64,000 nucleotides of DNA, from NCBI GenBank assembly GCA_902781505.1, contig CACZJL010000008.1, forward strand, positions 16,771 through 80,770. Direction: 5' to 3'. The first letter of the stretch is position 1. Each line of letters begins with the position of its first letter. This DNA comes from an uncultured Lachnospiraceae bacterium (GTDB lineage: Bacteria; Bacillota; Clostridia; Lachnospirales; Lachnospiraceae). A model generated the notes under the pieces. The model worked only from the letters and a program-made list of their open reading frames with translations, was not told where the DNA came from and made no database searches. Positions 46,806-53,753 of this stretch are shown piece by piece. Position numbers and translations under genes: made by a program.

Positions 46806-48755
46806 ATGTTTCTACCAATTTCAAAAAAGGATATGAGAGAGAGGGGCTGGGAACAGGCTGATTTTGTCTACGTCATCGGCGATGCATATGTGGATCATTC
46901 TTCCTTTGGACCTGCAATCATCAGCAGAGTCCTCGAATCTCATGGATATAAAGTTGCAATCATTTCACAGCCGGATTTTAGGAATTCGGAATCGATTGCT
47001 TCTCTTGGTACGCCTCGTCTTGGCTTCCTGGTTGCTGCCGGAAATATGGACTGTATGGTGAATCATTATACGGTTAACAAGAAGCGTCGTCATTCGGATG
47101 CATATACTCCGGGTGGAGTTGCAGGCAAACGTCCGGATAATGCAACGATTGTGTATTGTCAGATGATTCGCCGTATGTTTGGTAAGGAGATGCCGATTGT
47201 CATCGGAGGCATTGAGGCATCCTTAAGGCGACTGGCACATTATGATTACTGGTCGGATAAGTTCAGAAAGTCAATTTTACTGGATTCCGGCGCAGACCTT
47301 CTGATTTACGGAATGGGTGAACTTCCGATTGTGGAAATCGCGGATGCTTTAAATTCAGGTATTTCCATTCATGACCTGACATATGTAGATGGAACAGTCT
47401 GGCAGACAAGAGATCCTTCTGCTGTCTATTCCGGGATTGAACTGCCTTCGTATGATGAATGTCTGGAAGATAAGGCCATGTATGCGAAGAGCTTCGGAAT
47501 CCAGGCAAAGAATACAGATCATATCACGGCAAAGCCATTGATTGAGAAGTACGGTGCACACCGCTTTGTGATTCAGAACATTCCGGCACGTCCGTTAACG
47601 ACGCAGGAACTCGATGACGTATACGATTTGCCATATGAGAACAGATGGCATCCGTCCTATGATGCGCAGGGTGGCGTTCCTGCCTTTGGTGATATTAAGT
47701 TTAGCCTGACGGCAAATCGCGGATGTTTCGGTGGCTGCAGCTTCTGTGCAATTACTTTCCATCAGGGAAGAGTCCTTCAGGCAAGATCTCATGAATCGAT
47801 GTTAAAAGAAGCGAAGGCAATGACGGAACAGCCGGACTTTAAGGGCATTATTTTTGATGTCGGCGGTCCGACGGCGGATTTTGATCATGCAGCCTGTGAT
47901 AAGCAGAAGAAATTTGGTGTCTGTCAGCACAGAGAATGTCTGTATCCGAATGTCTGTCCGAATATGAAGGTGTCTCATAAGGGATATGTTGAGCTGTTAA
48001 GAAAGCTTCGCGCTCTGCCGAAGGTAAAGAAGGTCTTTATTCGTTCAGGTATCCGTTTTGACTATGTGCTTGCAGACAAGGACGATACCTTCCTTCGAGA
48101 GCTGGTGCAGTATCACATTTCCGGTCAGTTAAGAGTGGCACCGGAACATGTAACGGATCACGTCTTAGATCTGATGGGCAAGCCAAGAGCTGAGGTTTAT
48201 CAGAAGTTCTGTGATCGATTTGAAAAGGTGAATAAGCAATGTGGCAAGGATCAGTATCTGGTGCCATATCTGATTTCTTCGCACCCGGGCTCTAATTTGG
48301 AAGACGCGGTTGCGCTTGCAGAGGCGATTCGTGATATGGGATATATGCCTGAGCAGGTGCAGGATTTCTATCCGACACCGTCGACGGTTTCAACGGTTAT
48401 GTATTATACCGGCCTTGATCCAAGAACGATGAAACCGGTGCGCTCTGCACACAATCCGCATGAAAAGGCGATGCAGAGAGCTCTTCTTCAGTACAGAAAG
48501 CCGGAGAATTATGACCTGGTGAAGGAAGCGCTTATTAAAGCCCATCGTGAAGATTTGATTGGTTTTGGCGAGAATTGTCTGATTCCGCCAAGAAAGATGA
48601 ATAATGGAAAGAATGAATACAAAAAGGCACAGCAAAACAGAGACAGGAAAGCCGGCTTTAACGGAAAGAAATCGCAAGAAAAAGCCGGAGCGGAAGGAAA
48701 GAGCAATCGACACGAAAAGGGCCGTAATGCAAAGCAAGGCAGGGGCAGAAGATAA
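46806..48755 (+). CDS. YgiQ-family radical SAM protein
   Basis: A 649-residue UPF0313/YgiQ protein. A B12-binding-like N-terminal region (GDAYVDHSSFGPAIISRVLESHGYKV) precedes the radical SAM core, with its cluster motif C-x3-C-x2-C in RGCFGGCSFCAI. Further typical segments are GGIEASLRRLAHYDYWSD, FIRSGIRFDY and RVAPEHVTDHVL. The last ~50 residues are low complexity, rich in Lys, Arg, Asn and Gly. The reaction catalysed is unknown in the family. The 3' end overlaps the next gene by about 150 bases. Confidence 0.9.
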   Translation: MFLPISKKDMRERGWEQADFVYVIGDAYVDHSSFGPAIISRVLESHGYKVAIISQPDFRNSESIASLGTPRLGFLVAAGNMDCMVNHYTVNKKRRHSDAYTPGGVAGKRPDNATIVYCQMIRRMFGKEMPIVIGGIEASLRRLAHYDYWSDKFRKSILLDSGADLLIYGMGELPIVEIADALNSGISIHDLTYVDGTVWQTRDPSAVYSGIELPSYDECLEDKAMYAKSFGIQAKNTDHITAKPLIEKYGAHRFVIQNIPARPLTTQELDDVYDLPYENRWHPSYDAQGGVPAFGDIKFSLTANRGCFGGCSFCAITFHQGRVLQARSHESMLKEAKAMTEQPDFKGIIFDVGGPTADFDHAACDKQKKFGVCQHRECLYPNVCPNMKVSHKGYVELLRKLRALPKVKKVFIRSGIRFDYVLADKDDTFLRELVQYHISGQLRVAPEHVTDHVLDLMGKPRAEVYQKFCDRFEKVNKQCGKDQYLVPYLISSHPGSNLEDAVALAEAIRDMGYMPEQVQDFYPTPSTVSTVMYYTGLDPRTMKPVRSAHNPHEKAMQRALLQYRKPENYDLVKEALIKAHREDLIGFGENCLIPPRKMNNGKNEYKKAQQNRDRKAGFNGKKSQEKAGAEGKSNRHEKGRNAKQGRGRR

Positions 48756-50010
48756 GAAGCTTCAAAGTTTTGCTTCTGCACAGGCGGCTAATCGCGCCTG
48801 CCCTTATGCACTGAAATGCGGCGGTTGTGATTATTCCGGACTTCCATATACAGTCCAGCTTGAAAACAAGCAGAAACGAATGGAGGAGTTACTCGGAGCG
48901 ATTTTAAAGAAGGATGGAGTGACCCTCTCTCCGATTGTTGGAGCTGACAATCCATTTCATTACAGAAATAAGGTGCATTCTGTCTTTGTATCAGAACGTA
49001 AGAAAACAGTACAGCGCGGGATTTATGAGAAAAACAGCCATAGAGTCATCGATATCAAAGAGTGCAGAATCGAAAATGAGAAGGCCAATGAAATCATGGA
49101 AGAAATCCGCCGACTCATACCTTCGTTTAAGATTCAGATGTATGACGAAGACAGAGAACGCGGACTCTTGCGTCATGTTCTGATTCGAGTAGCATCGAAA
49201 GGAATTATGGTGATTCTGGTCACTTCCACAAGTATGTTCCCGGGCAAGAAGAACTTTGTGACAGCTCTTCGAAGAAAATTTCCGGAGATTACAACGGTTG
49301 TTCAGAATATCAATAATAAGCGCACCAGCATGGTCTTAGGAGAACGAAATGAGGTGCTTTATGGACCAGGGTTTGTTGTAGATGACAGATTGGGACTGGA
49401 TTTCAGAATTTCACCGGACTCTTTCTATCAGGTTAATTCCGAGCAGACCGTAAAACTCTATGGTCTGGTACTTGAGGTGGCAGGTCTTACGGGTAGGGAA
49501 ACCGTATGGGATCTGTACTGTGGAACCGGTACAATCGGGATGTTTATGGCATCACATGCAAAGGAAGTTCTTGGTGTTGAATTAAATAAGAATGCTGTAA
49601 CTGATGCTAAGAATAATGCAAGGGTAAATGCAATCACAAATATCCGTTTTCTTGCACAGGATGCAACGGACTATATGAAGCAGGCCCGCGGACGCGGTGA
49701 GTGCCCGGATGTGCTGTGCATGGACCCGCCTAGAAGTGGAAGTACAAAGGAATTTATCGAGGCGGCTGCTGCATTGAAGATCCCAAGAATTGTGTATGTG
49801 TCCTGTGGACCGGAAAGCCTTGCAAGAGATTTGATCTGCTTTCAGAAAAGAGGATATAAAATCAGACGTGCTGTACCGGTAGACATGTTTCCACAGACGG
49901 AACACGTTGAGACGGTTTGCCTTTTGTCCCAACGCAAGCCGGACACGACAATTGAAGTGGATCTGGATATCTCAGAGCTTGAAGTATCCAGTGCGGAAAC
50001 CAAGGCATAA
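48604..50010 (+). CDS. rlmD: 23S rRNA (uracil-5-)-methyltransferase RlmD family, copy 2
   Basis: A second TrmA/RlmD-type enzyme without TRAM. After a basic, disordered N terminus of about 65 residues comes the Fe-S cysteine set in ACPYALKCGGCDYSG. The core has VWDLYCGTGTIGMFM, MDPPRSGSTKEFI and the catalytic Cys in VYVSCGPESLARDL. With ATG 48604 it is 468 residues and overlaps ygiQ by 152 bases in another frame, both frames coding K/R-rich sequence. A start at ATG 48727 would shrink the overlap and keep all conserved parts, but neither has a strong ribosome site. The gene is the last of the backbone before the accessory region. Confidence 0.85.
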   Translation: MERMNTKRHSKTETGKPALTERNRKKKPERKERAIDTKRAVMQSKAGAEDKKLQSFASAQAANRACPYALKCGGCDYSGLPYTVQLENKQKRMEELLGAILKKDGVTLSPIVGADNPFHYRNKVHSVFVSERKKTVQRGIYEKNSHRVIDIKECRIENEKANEIMEEIRRLIPSFKIQMYDEDRERGLLRHVLIRVASKGIMVILVTSTSMFPGKKNFVTALRRKFPEITTVVQNINNKRTSMVLGERNEVLYGPGFVVDDRLGLDFRISPDSFYQVNSEQTVKLYGLVLEVAGLTGRETVWDLYCGTGTIGMFMASHAKEVLGVELNKNAVTDAKNNARVNAITNIRFLAQDATDYMKQARGRGECPDVLCMDPPRSGSTKEFIEAAAALKIPRIVYVSCGPESLARDLICFQKRGYKIRRAVPVDMFPQTEHVETVCLLSQRKPDTTIEVDLDISELEVSSAETKA

Positions 50011-50110
50011 TCTTCCGAAGACGGAGGGGAACAGGGTTCCTCAGTGTCCGGAGGATAAGCGAAAAGCCATCAAGGACGCGTTCATACATTTTCAGATGAT
50101 TTAAAAAGAA

Positions 50111-50142
50111 AAGGCAGTCAGGAATCAGATCCCGGCTGCCTT
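50111..50142. terminator. Bidirectional terminator between rlmD copy 2 and the RHH gene
   Basis: AAGGCAG pairs with CTGCCTT, extended by TC/GG wobble pairs and an inner GGA/TCC pairing. A-rich sequence (AAAAAGAAAA) precedes it, so on the minus strand it is followed by T's and best serves the minus-strand gene. Confidence 0.6.
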
Positions 50143-50165
50143 GTTCGTTGTAGCTTCGATTATCA

Positions 50166-50456
50166 TTATTTCTTCTTTGATTTTTTGTCGCGAGCCATTG
50201 TCTCATCAATCGCTCTGTTAATGAAGGCGGTGGTGCTTTCACCCATTTCCTGAGCGTGCTGCTGAACCTCTGTGCGGTGCTCAGGAGTCATTCTAACCTT
50301 CACCTCTACGAATTTATCAATATAGCGCTTATTAGCTGCCTTACGAGCCTCTGTGAGGGTTCTGTGGCGGCTGTATTCTCCTTGGGATGGATTTTTACAC
50401 AAAATGAGTATAACACACTTTTGGACATGCGACCATACATTTTTCTTGACGGACAT
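50166..50456 (-). CDS. Ribbon-helix-helix (Arc-like) protein, start uncertain
   Basis: The conserved part is the last ~60 residues: TLTEARKAANKRYIDKFVEVKVRM is the strand-turn region, and HRTEVQQHAQEMGESTTAFINRAIDETM the two helices of an RHH fold, as in antitoxins found on Lachnospiraceae mobile elements. The start is a problem. The family normally begins just before TLTEARK, and an AAGGAG lies there on the minus strand (about 50377-50382), but no ATG, GTG or TTG follows it in frame. The listed ATG 50456 lies inside the operator array. A TTG near 50403 is another option. It may be a start-damaged gene. It faces the SymE-like gene. Confidence 0.6.
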   Translation of the reverse strand: MSVKKNVWSHVQKCVILILCKNPSQGEYSRHRTLTEARKAANKRYIDKFVEVKVRMTPEHRTEVQQHAQEMGESTTAFINRAIDETMARDKKSKKK

Positions 50457-50502
50457 GCGACTATGTCCTATAATACGGATTAAGGGACATGCGACCATAT
50501 CC
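50423..50502. promoter_or_regulatory. Three palindromic operators around the symE-like promoter
   Basis: GGACATGCGACCATAC (50423-50438), GGACATGCGACTATGTCC (50451-50468) and GGACATGCGACCATATCC (50485-50502) are near-identical. The middle copy is a perfect inverted repeat GGACAT-6-ATGTCC; copy 3 has one mismatch in its second arm; copy 1 only the left arm. The middle copy fills the promoter spacer and copy 3 the initially transcribed region. Copy 1 overlaps a poor TGGTCG...TATACT promoter (TATACT at 50407-50412) pointing the other way. Likely bound by the RHH or the SymE-like protein. Confidence 0.75.
50446..50474 (+). promoter_or_regulatory. Promoter of the symE-like gene
   Basis: TTGACG (50446-50451) and TATAAT (50469-50474) with a 17-base spacer, close to consensus. 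The spacer is the perfect-palindrome operator, so a bound regulator would directly block RNA polymerase. Confidence 0.85.
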
Positions 50503-50547
50503 CCAAAAAATATCATTTGACAATCAATGAAAAAGGAGGACCTAAGA

Positions 50548-50871
50548 ATGGCAAAGAAAAAAGAATACAGATCGCTTAAGATCAGCAGCATTTGGAACTA
50601 TGGAAGTAATCCGTCTCCGCAGCTCAGACTTCAGGGACGGTGGCTGGAAGAGCTGGGATTCCGGATCGGCGAGGCGGTGCTGGTAAAATGCGAGGACGGA
50701 AAGCTTATCATCACGCCGGATACTATGAGAGCCGAGACGGAGAGCAGGGAGAAGGAATTCCTTGATAGAGAGATGGCTTTGCTCCAGAAGAGATTTGACG
50801 CTGAGAAGCAGAAGATCCGGCAGCAGATTGTGGCGGAGAGGGAGGCTATGTATGTGGCGGAAGGAAGGTGA
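50548..50871 (+). CDS. symE: SymE-like toxin-family protein (AbrB fold)
   Basis: A 107-residue protein. The N-terminal part YRSLKISSIWNYGSNPSPQLRLQGRWLEELGFRIGEAVLVKCEDGKLIITP is the SymE domain, an AbrB/SpoVT-like fold recruited as an RNA-targeting toxin in E. coli SymER. The C-terminal 45 residues are a charged helix (SREKEFLDREMALLQKRFDAEKQKIRQQ), not in short SymE proteins. ATG 50548 follows AGGAGG. No antisense RNA like SymR is evident; control is more likely by the operator array. It overlaps nothing but stands 6 bases before the next gene, whose ribosome site lies in its stop codon. Confidence 0.8.
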   Translation: MAKKKEYRSLKISSIWNYGSNPSPQLRLQGRWLEELGFRIGEAVLVKCEDGKLIITPDTMRAETESREKEFLDREMALLQKRFDAEKQKIRQQIVAEREAMYVAEGR

Positions 50872-50877
50872 TCGCCT

Positions 50878-51159
50878 ATGTTTGATGCAAATGAACTGGC
50901 TTCTCTGGACTCAAATTATTTTACCGTCATCTATAAGGACATCTACGATGTAACCATCAAATCCAATAACACCGGTCACTACTGGAGCCTGCACAGTCCG
51001 GGCTATCCGGAGCCGGGAACAGTTATCATCTTTCATTCGCATTTTGCTTCCTGCCCTTACCACCAGCATGGAAGGGCGACCAGTCTGCGACAGGCGGTAA
51101 AAAGTATTAAGAGCCATGACCGGTTCCAGCTCAATGGACGTAAGCCGGTCAGAAGATAA
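50878..51159 (+). CDS. Hypothetical protein downstream of symE
   Basis: Not recognised. 93 residues, soluble, basic at the C terminus (NGRKPVRR). The middle has an aromatic/His-rich run: VTIKSNNTGHYWSLHSPGYPEPGTVIIFHSHF and CPYHQHGRATSLRQAVKSIKSHD, which could be a small nuclease-like or metal-binding beta fold. The ribosome site AAGGTGATC overlaps the symE stop, so the two are co-translated. It might be the partner (antitoxin) of the SymE-like protein, an inference from coupling only. Confidence 0.65.
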   Translation: MFDANELASLDSNYFTVIYKDIYDVTIKSNNTGHYWSLHSPGYPEPGTVIIFHSHFASCPYHQHGRATSLRQAVKSIKSHDRFQLNGRKPVRR

Positions 51160-51164
51160 AAGAG

Positions 51165-51195
51165 TGGCGCTATCGGAATGGATCCGACAGCGCCA
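51165..51195. terminator. Terminator between converging genes
   Basis: TGGCGCTATCGGA (51165-51177) pairs with TCCGACAGCGCCA (51183-51195) with one A-C mismatch. On the minus strand it is followed by CTCTTTTATCT, so it best terminates the minus-strand gene. Confidence 0.7.
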
Positions 51196-51205
51196 TTCGT
51201 GCGTT

Positions 51206-51898
51206 TTACAGTTCGAGGAACTTTTTCGTCAGTTCTTTCGCTGCGTTGATTTCCTGATAGCCACGGGACGGCTTCAGACCGAGCTCAGCAATGATCTGTT
51301 CTTTCGAGTAGTCCTGCCTGCCCAGGGTGACGATCTTGGCGTAACGGGGGCTGATTTTGCCCAGGTATTCCACCAGCTCCGTAAAGAGTGTTTCGAGGAT
51401 CGCTTCTTCCTCAACATTTACATTGGGATCCGCGATGTCGAGACCGACGGTGTTGCCGTCCTCATCTTCGTGGGTATCCTGGAAGGATGTGAACTGGATG
51501 AAGTCCTCACGGCTCTTGAAGCGTGGAAGGTGCTCTGCACGTCTGGGACAACCCTTGCAGCGGTTCTCCTTGTTGCAAAGGATCGGAAAGCCTTCGTTAT
51601 CCCATCCGAGAACGCATCTGCCGGGACGGAGCTCCGGATGCTCTTCAAAGTAGTCGTTGATGCCGGAGTAGTAGAGGGAGAGCATCTTGTTGAAATCTGC
51701 TTCGTCCACCACCATGAATCCGACTCTGAAAGGAACACCGTAGTGCTTCCAGGTTCTCAGGTTCTCCGGAATGATCGTGTTGTTGCTCTGAAATTCTGCG
51801 TCCGAGATCAGAACCGGTGCGAGAACCTTACCATCAGTTACGTTTTCGCCGTTGTAGCTTTCGTAGTTACTGCAATATTCAATTGTGATTTTCGCCAT
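51206..51898 (-). CDS. Mobile-element protein with sigma-region-4-like C terminus
   Basis: A 230-residue protein from ATG 51898 (GGAGGAAACCAGTT before it). A second in-frame ATG at 51949 also has an AGGAGG 8 bases upstream and would give 247. The N-terminal ~100 residues (MAKITIEYCSNYESYNGENV...) are not recognised. A cysteine cluster LCNKENRCKGCPRR near residue 115 may bind zinc. The C-terminal segment LVEYLGKISPRYAKIVTLGRQDYSKEQIIAELGLKPSRGYQEINAAKELTKKFL reads like sigma region 4 or an HTH of the sigma-70 type. Similar genes occur on conjugative elements of gut Firmicutes. Function unproven. Confidence 0.65.
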   Translation of the reverse strand: MAKITIEYCSNYESYNGENVTDGKVLAPVLISDAEFQSNNTIIPENLRTWKHYGVPFRVGFMVVDEADFNKMLSLYYSGINDYFEEHPELRPGRCVLGWDNEGFPILCNKENRCKGCPRRAEHLPRFKSREDFIQFTSFQDTHEDEDGNTVGLDIADPNVNVEEEAILETLFTELVEYLGKISPRYAKIVTLGRQDYSKEQIIAELGLKPSRGYQEINAAKELTKKFLEL

Positions 51899-52153
51899 AA
51901 CTGGTTTCCTCCATGGATTTGCGCGGAGGAAACCGCTGTATGGCACCATCAGGTATTCCTCCTGTTTGTCTGAATGGCCAGCTACCTCATGAGGCTGGTC
52001 TGTTGCTTGTTGTATTTCCGGAGCCGATGAGGTCCTCCTTAGCTAAGGGAAGCGAATCTCCGAAAATATTGCTTAGAAAAATATCCCTTTTCTTAAATAC
52101 TTGTGCGTTCGCTTAAATAAATCGCAAAAGAGATAGATTTTTAAGCTTGAATG

Positions 52154-52162
52154 TGCTATAAT
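52154..52162 (+). promoter_or_regulatory. Extended -10 promoter of the defence operon
   Basis: TGCTATAAT is a perfect extended -10 (TG-n-TATAAT). The -35 region is only weakly matched. It is the single good promoter upstream of the overlapping genes that run to the right edge. Confidence 0.65.
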
Positions 52163-52165
52163 ATA

Positions 52166-52236
52166 CAAGGCGTTTTGCGCCTTGATGGAGCAACTGACTG
52201 AAATCTGCAGTATTTCATATGTGTCGGATGCTCCAT
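52166..52236 (+). promoter_or_regulatory. Strongly folded 5' leader of the defence operon
   Basis: A first hairpin pairs CAAGGCG (52166-52172) with CGCCTTG (52178-52184). Immediately after, ATGGAGCA (52185-52192) pairs with TGCTCCAT (52229-52236). Nested within are CTGAC/GTCGG (52194-52198 with 52223-52227) and GAAAT/ATTTC (52200-52204 with 52212-52216). Stems stack in order with few unpaired bases, which is unlikely by chance. No T-tract follows. No known riboswitch class is recognised. Confidence 0.55.
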
Positions 52237-52339
52237 AAACACAAGAACATTGTAAAAAAACTAGGCGCAAAAGTATTTGCCACCGTTTTGCCGCTGTTTT
52301 CCCACTCTTTTTCTCTGCATGATAGGAAGGAGGATAATG

Positions 52340-53548
52340 ATGAGAGAATTGAATATTTCAACCTTTATCCAAGTCATGCAGATTGGGTTGAAAGAACACG
52401 ATACACAATTTGCCGCTGGCACATTCCTTCTGGAGGCACTGAACCAACCGGATGATGAAAGGTTTGATATATACCGGGAAGATCTGAGCGACAAAAAGAT
52501 CAGTCTTCTTGTAAGCAGACAAAGGCCTGTCCCGGACGGGATAAAGCAGGCATCGTTGGTTCCGGAACTGGCACAGGCTGCACGTGAGTACTATGAGAAT
52601 AAGGTGCTGAAGGATATGAATCCCTTCCGTAAGGACGATGTGCTGAATCAGCTGGTGAAGGTCATCAAGGAAGATAAGGAAATCGGCGATAAGAAACGGG
52701 ATGAACTTTTGGATTTTTACAACAAGGGACAGGAAGGCAGATTTCTTGGAGAGGTATTTCTGTACGTTGTAAACCGGCCTAATAAGCCCGGTGACGATTT
52801 TGTTGGATTTGAGGATGCTCCGTTAATTGCGGAAGCCAATTATGAGTGCCCTATCTGCCATAAAAAGCTTGTTGATACGGTAAAGAATAAGCCCATCAAA
52901 AGATATGTGATTACACACATATTTCCTGAAGGGCTATCAAAAGATAAAGCAACGGAGTTGTCCTCTGTATATCCGAAACCGAAGGATTTGGAACAGACAG
53001 ATAATCTGATTGCTCTTTGTGATCATTGTGCTGAAGACTACTTGTCAGATCCGACAGTGGAAGAGTATCAAAGAATCTATGGCTTAAAGAGAGTTTTGGC
53101 AAGAAACTATAAGGCGAAGGAGTCTGTAAATGCGGTCGATCTCGAAGAGGATATCCGGATTGTATTGGATGCCCTTGCAAATGTAGATGATTCGGTACAG
53201 TTGGTGCCTCTGGAATATGAGGCGTTGCATATTGATGAGAAGTTTGAAGCAAAGAACTTTATGCTGAAGACTGAAACGCAGATAAAGGTTCTTCAGTATT
53301 ACAGATATATAGAATCGATCTTTTCCGAGTCTGAGACCGATTTTGATCTAATTGCTTCCGAGGTTAAGATGAGTTCTCAGAAGCTGGAGAAGAGCGGGAT
53401 GTCCCAGTCTGATGTTATTGAATATCTTTCGGATTGGATCAGGAATAAAACGAATTTGGGAACGGACAGTAGGCCTGCGTGCAATGCTGTTGTTGCCTTC
53501 TTTATTCAGAACTGCGAGGTGTTTCATAAAGATGAAGTTTCCAAGTAA
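52340..53548 (+). CDS. ABC-3C system effector: HNH-like zinc domain plus CTD
   Basis: 402 residues. The N-terminal ~160 residues are mostly helical and not recognised. An HNH-like treble-clef follows: C170-x2-C173, H193 in ITHIFP, N222 in DNLIALCDHC, and C227-x2-C230. From about residue 265 a helical domain (LALANVDD-type helices, IKVLQYYRYIESIFSESETDF, ...NAVVAFFIQNCEVF) matches the C-terminal domain that defines ABC three-component (ABC-3C) conflict systems. The HNH would be the nucleic-acid-cutting effector, released or activated through the ATPase. ATG 52340 is 6 bases after AAGGAGG (52327-52333). Ends overlapping the next gene by 17 bases. Confidence 0.72.
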   Translation: MRELNISTFIQVMQIGLKEHDTQFAAGTFLLEALNQPDDERFDIYREDLSDKKISLLVSRQRPVPDGIKQASLVPELAQAAREYYENKVLKDMNPFRKDDVLNQLVKVIKEDKEIGDKKRDELLDFYNKGQEGRFLGEVFLYVVNRPNKPGDDFVGFEDAPLIAEANYECPICHKKLVDTVKNKPIKRYVITHIFPEGLSKDKATELSSVYPKPKDLEQTDNLIALCDHCAEDYLSDPTVEEYQRIYGLKRVLARNYKAKESVNAVDLEEDIRIVLDALANVDDSVQLVPLEYEALHIDEKFEAKNFMLKTETQIKVLQYYRYIESIFSESETDFDLIASEVKMSSQKLEKSGMSQSDVIEYLSDWIRNKTNLGTDSRPACNAVVAFFIQNCEVFHKDEVSK

Positions 53549-53753
53549 AGTGACTCCATACAAAGAAAGCATTATCGCAAAGTTTCCGGTGGTGCTTGGT
53601 AAGTTGGAGAAAAAAGATATGTCTCCGTCAGAGCTTTATAAAAGTGTGAAGCGGCAGGTGACGGACATTAGGGAATTCATGGATATCATGGATTGTCTGT
53701 ATGCACTGAAGAAAGTCGAGCTGAACGGGGAGGTGATCCATTATGTTGGTTGA
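53532..53753 (+). CDS. ABC-3C middle component
   Basis: A 73-residue winged-helix-like protein beginning MKFPSKVTPYKESIIAKFPVVL, then SPSELYKSVKRQVTDIREFMDIMDCLYALKKVELN, a pattern I know from the small middle components of ABC-3C systems that bridge effector and ATPase. Starts inside the effector gene (17-base overlap) and overlaps the ATPase gene by 11 bases, so the three products should be made in fixed ratio. The subclass number is not certain. Confidence 0.75.
   Translation: MKFPSKVTPYKESIIAKFPVVLGKLEKKDMSPSELYKSVKRQVTDIREFMDIMDCLYALKKVELNGEVIHYVG

Larger units (their letters stand above)
51950..52339. other. Divergent intergenic region and defence-operon leader
   Basis: The left half (51950-52140) is upstream of the minus-strand gene and contains two AGGAGG-like sites on that strand but no convincing additional gene. 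The right half holds the extended -10 promoter at 52154, the folded leader at 52166-52236, a T/C-rich stretch (about 52290-52320) and the AAGGAGG of the first defence gene. Confidence 0.5.

Noticed and set aside
50451..50468. LexA/SOS box in front of the symE-like gene
   Set aside because: The E. coli symE gene is SOS-controlled, but GGACAT-N6-ATGTCC does not fit the Firmicute CGAAC...GTTCG type box.
50423..50502. CRISPR array
   Set aside because: Only three repeats of 16-18 bases with unequal 12- and 16-base gaps, palindromic and built around a promoter, and no cas genes: an operator cluster.
51116..51973. Long plus-strand open frame opposite the sigma-like gene
   Set aside because: It is the antisense shadow of the 51206-51898 gene. 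The minus-strand frame has ribosome sites, a Cys cluster and an HTH-like end; the plus frame gives improbable, Val/Leu-rich composition and runs through the terminator hairpin.
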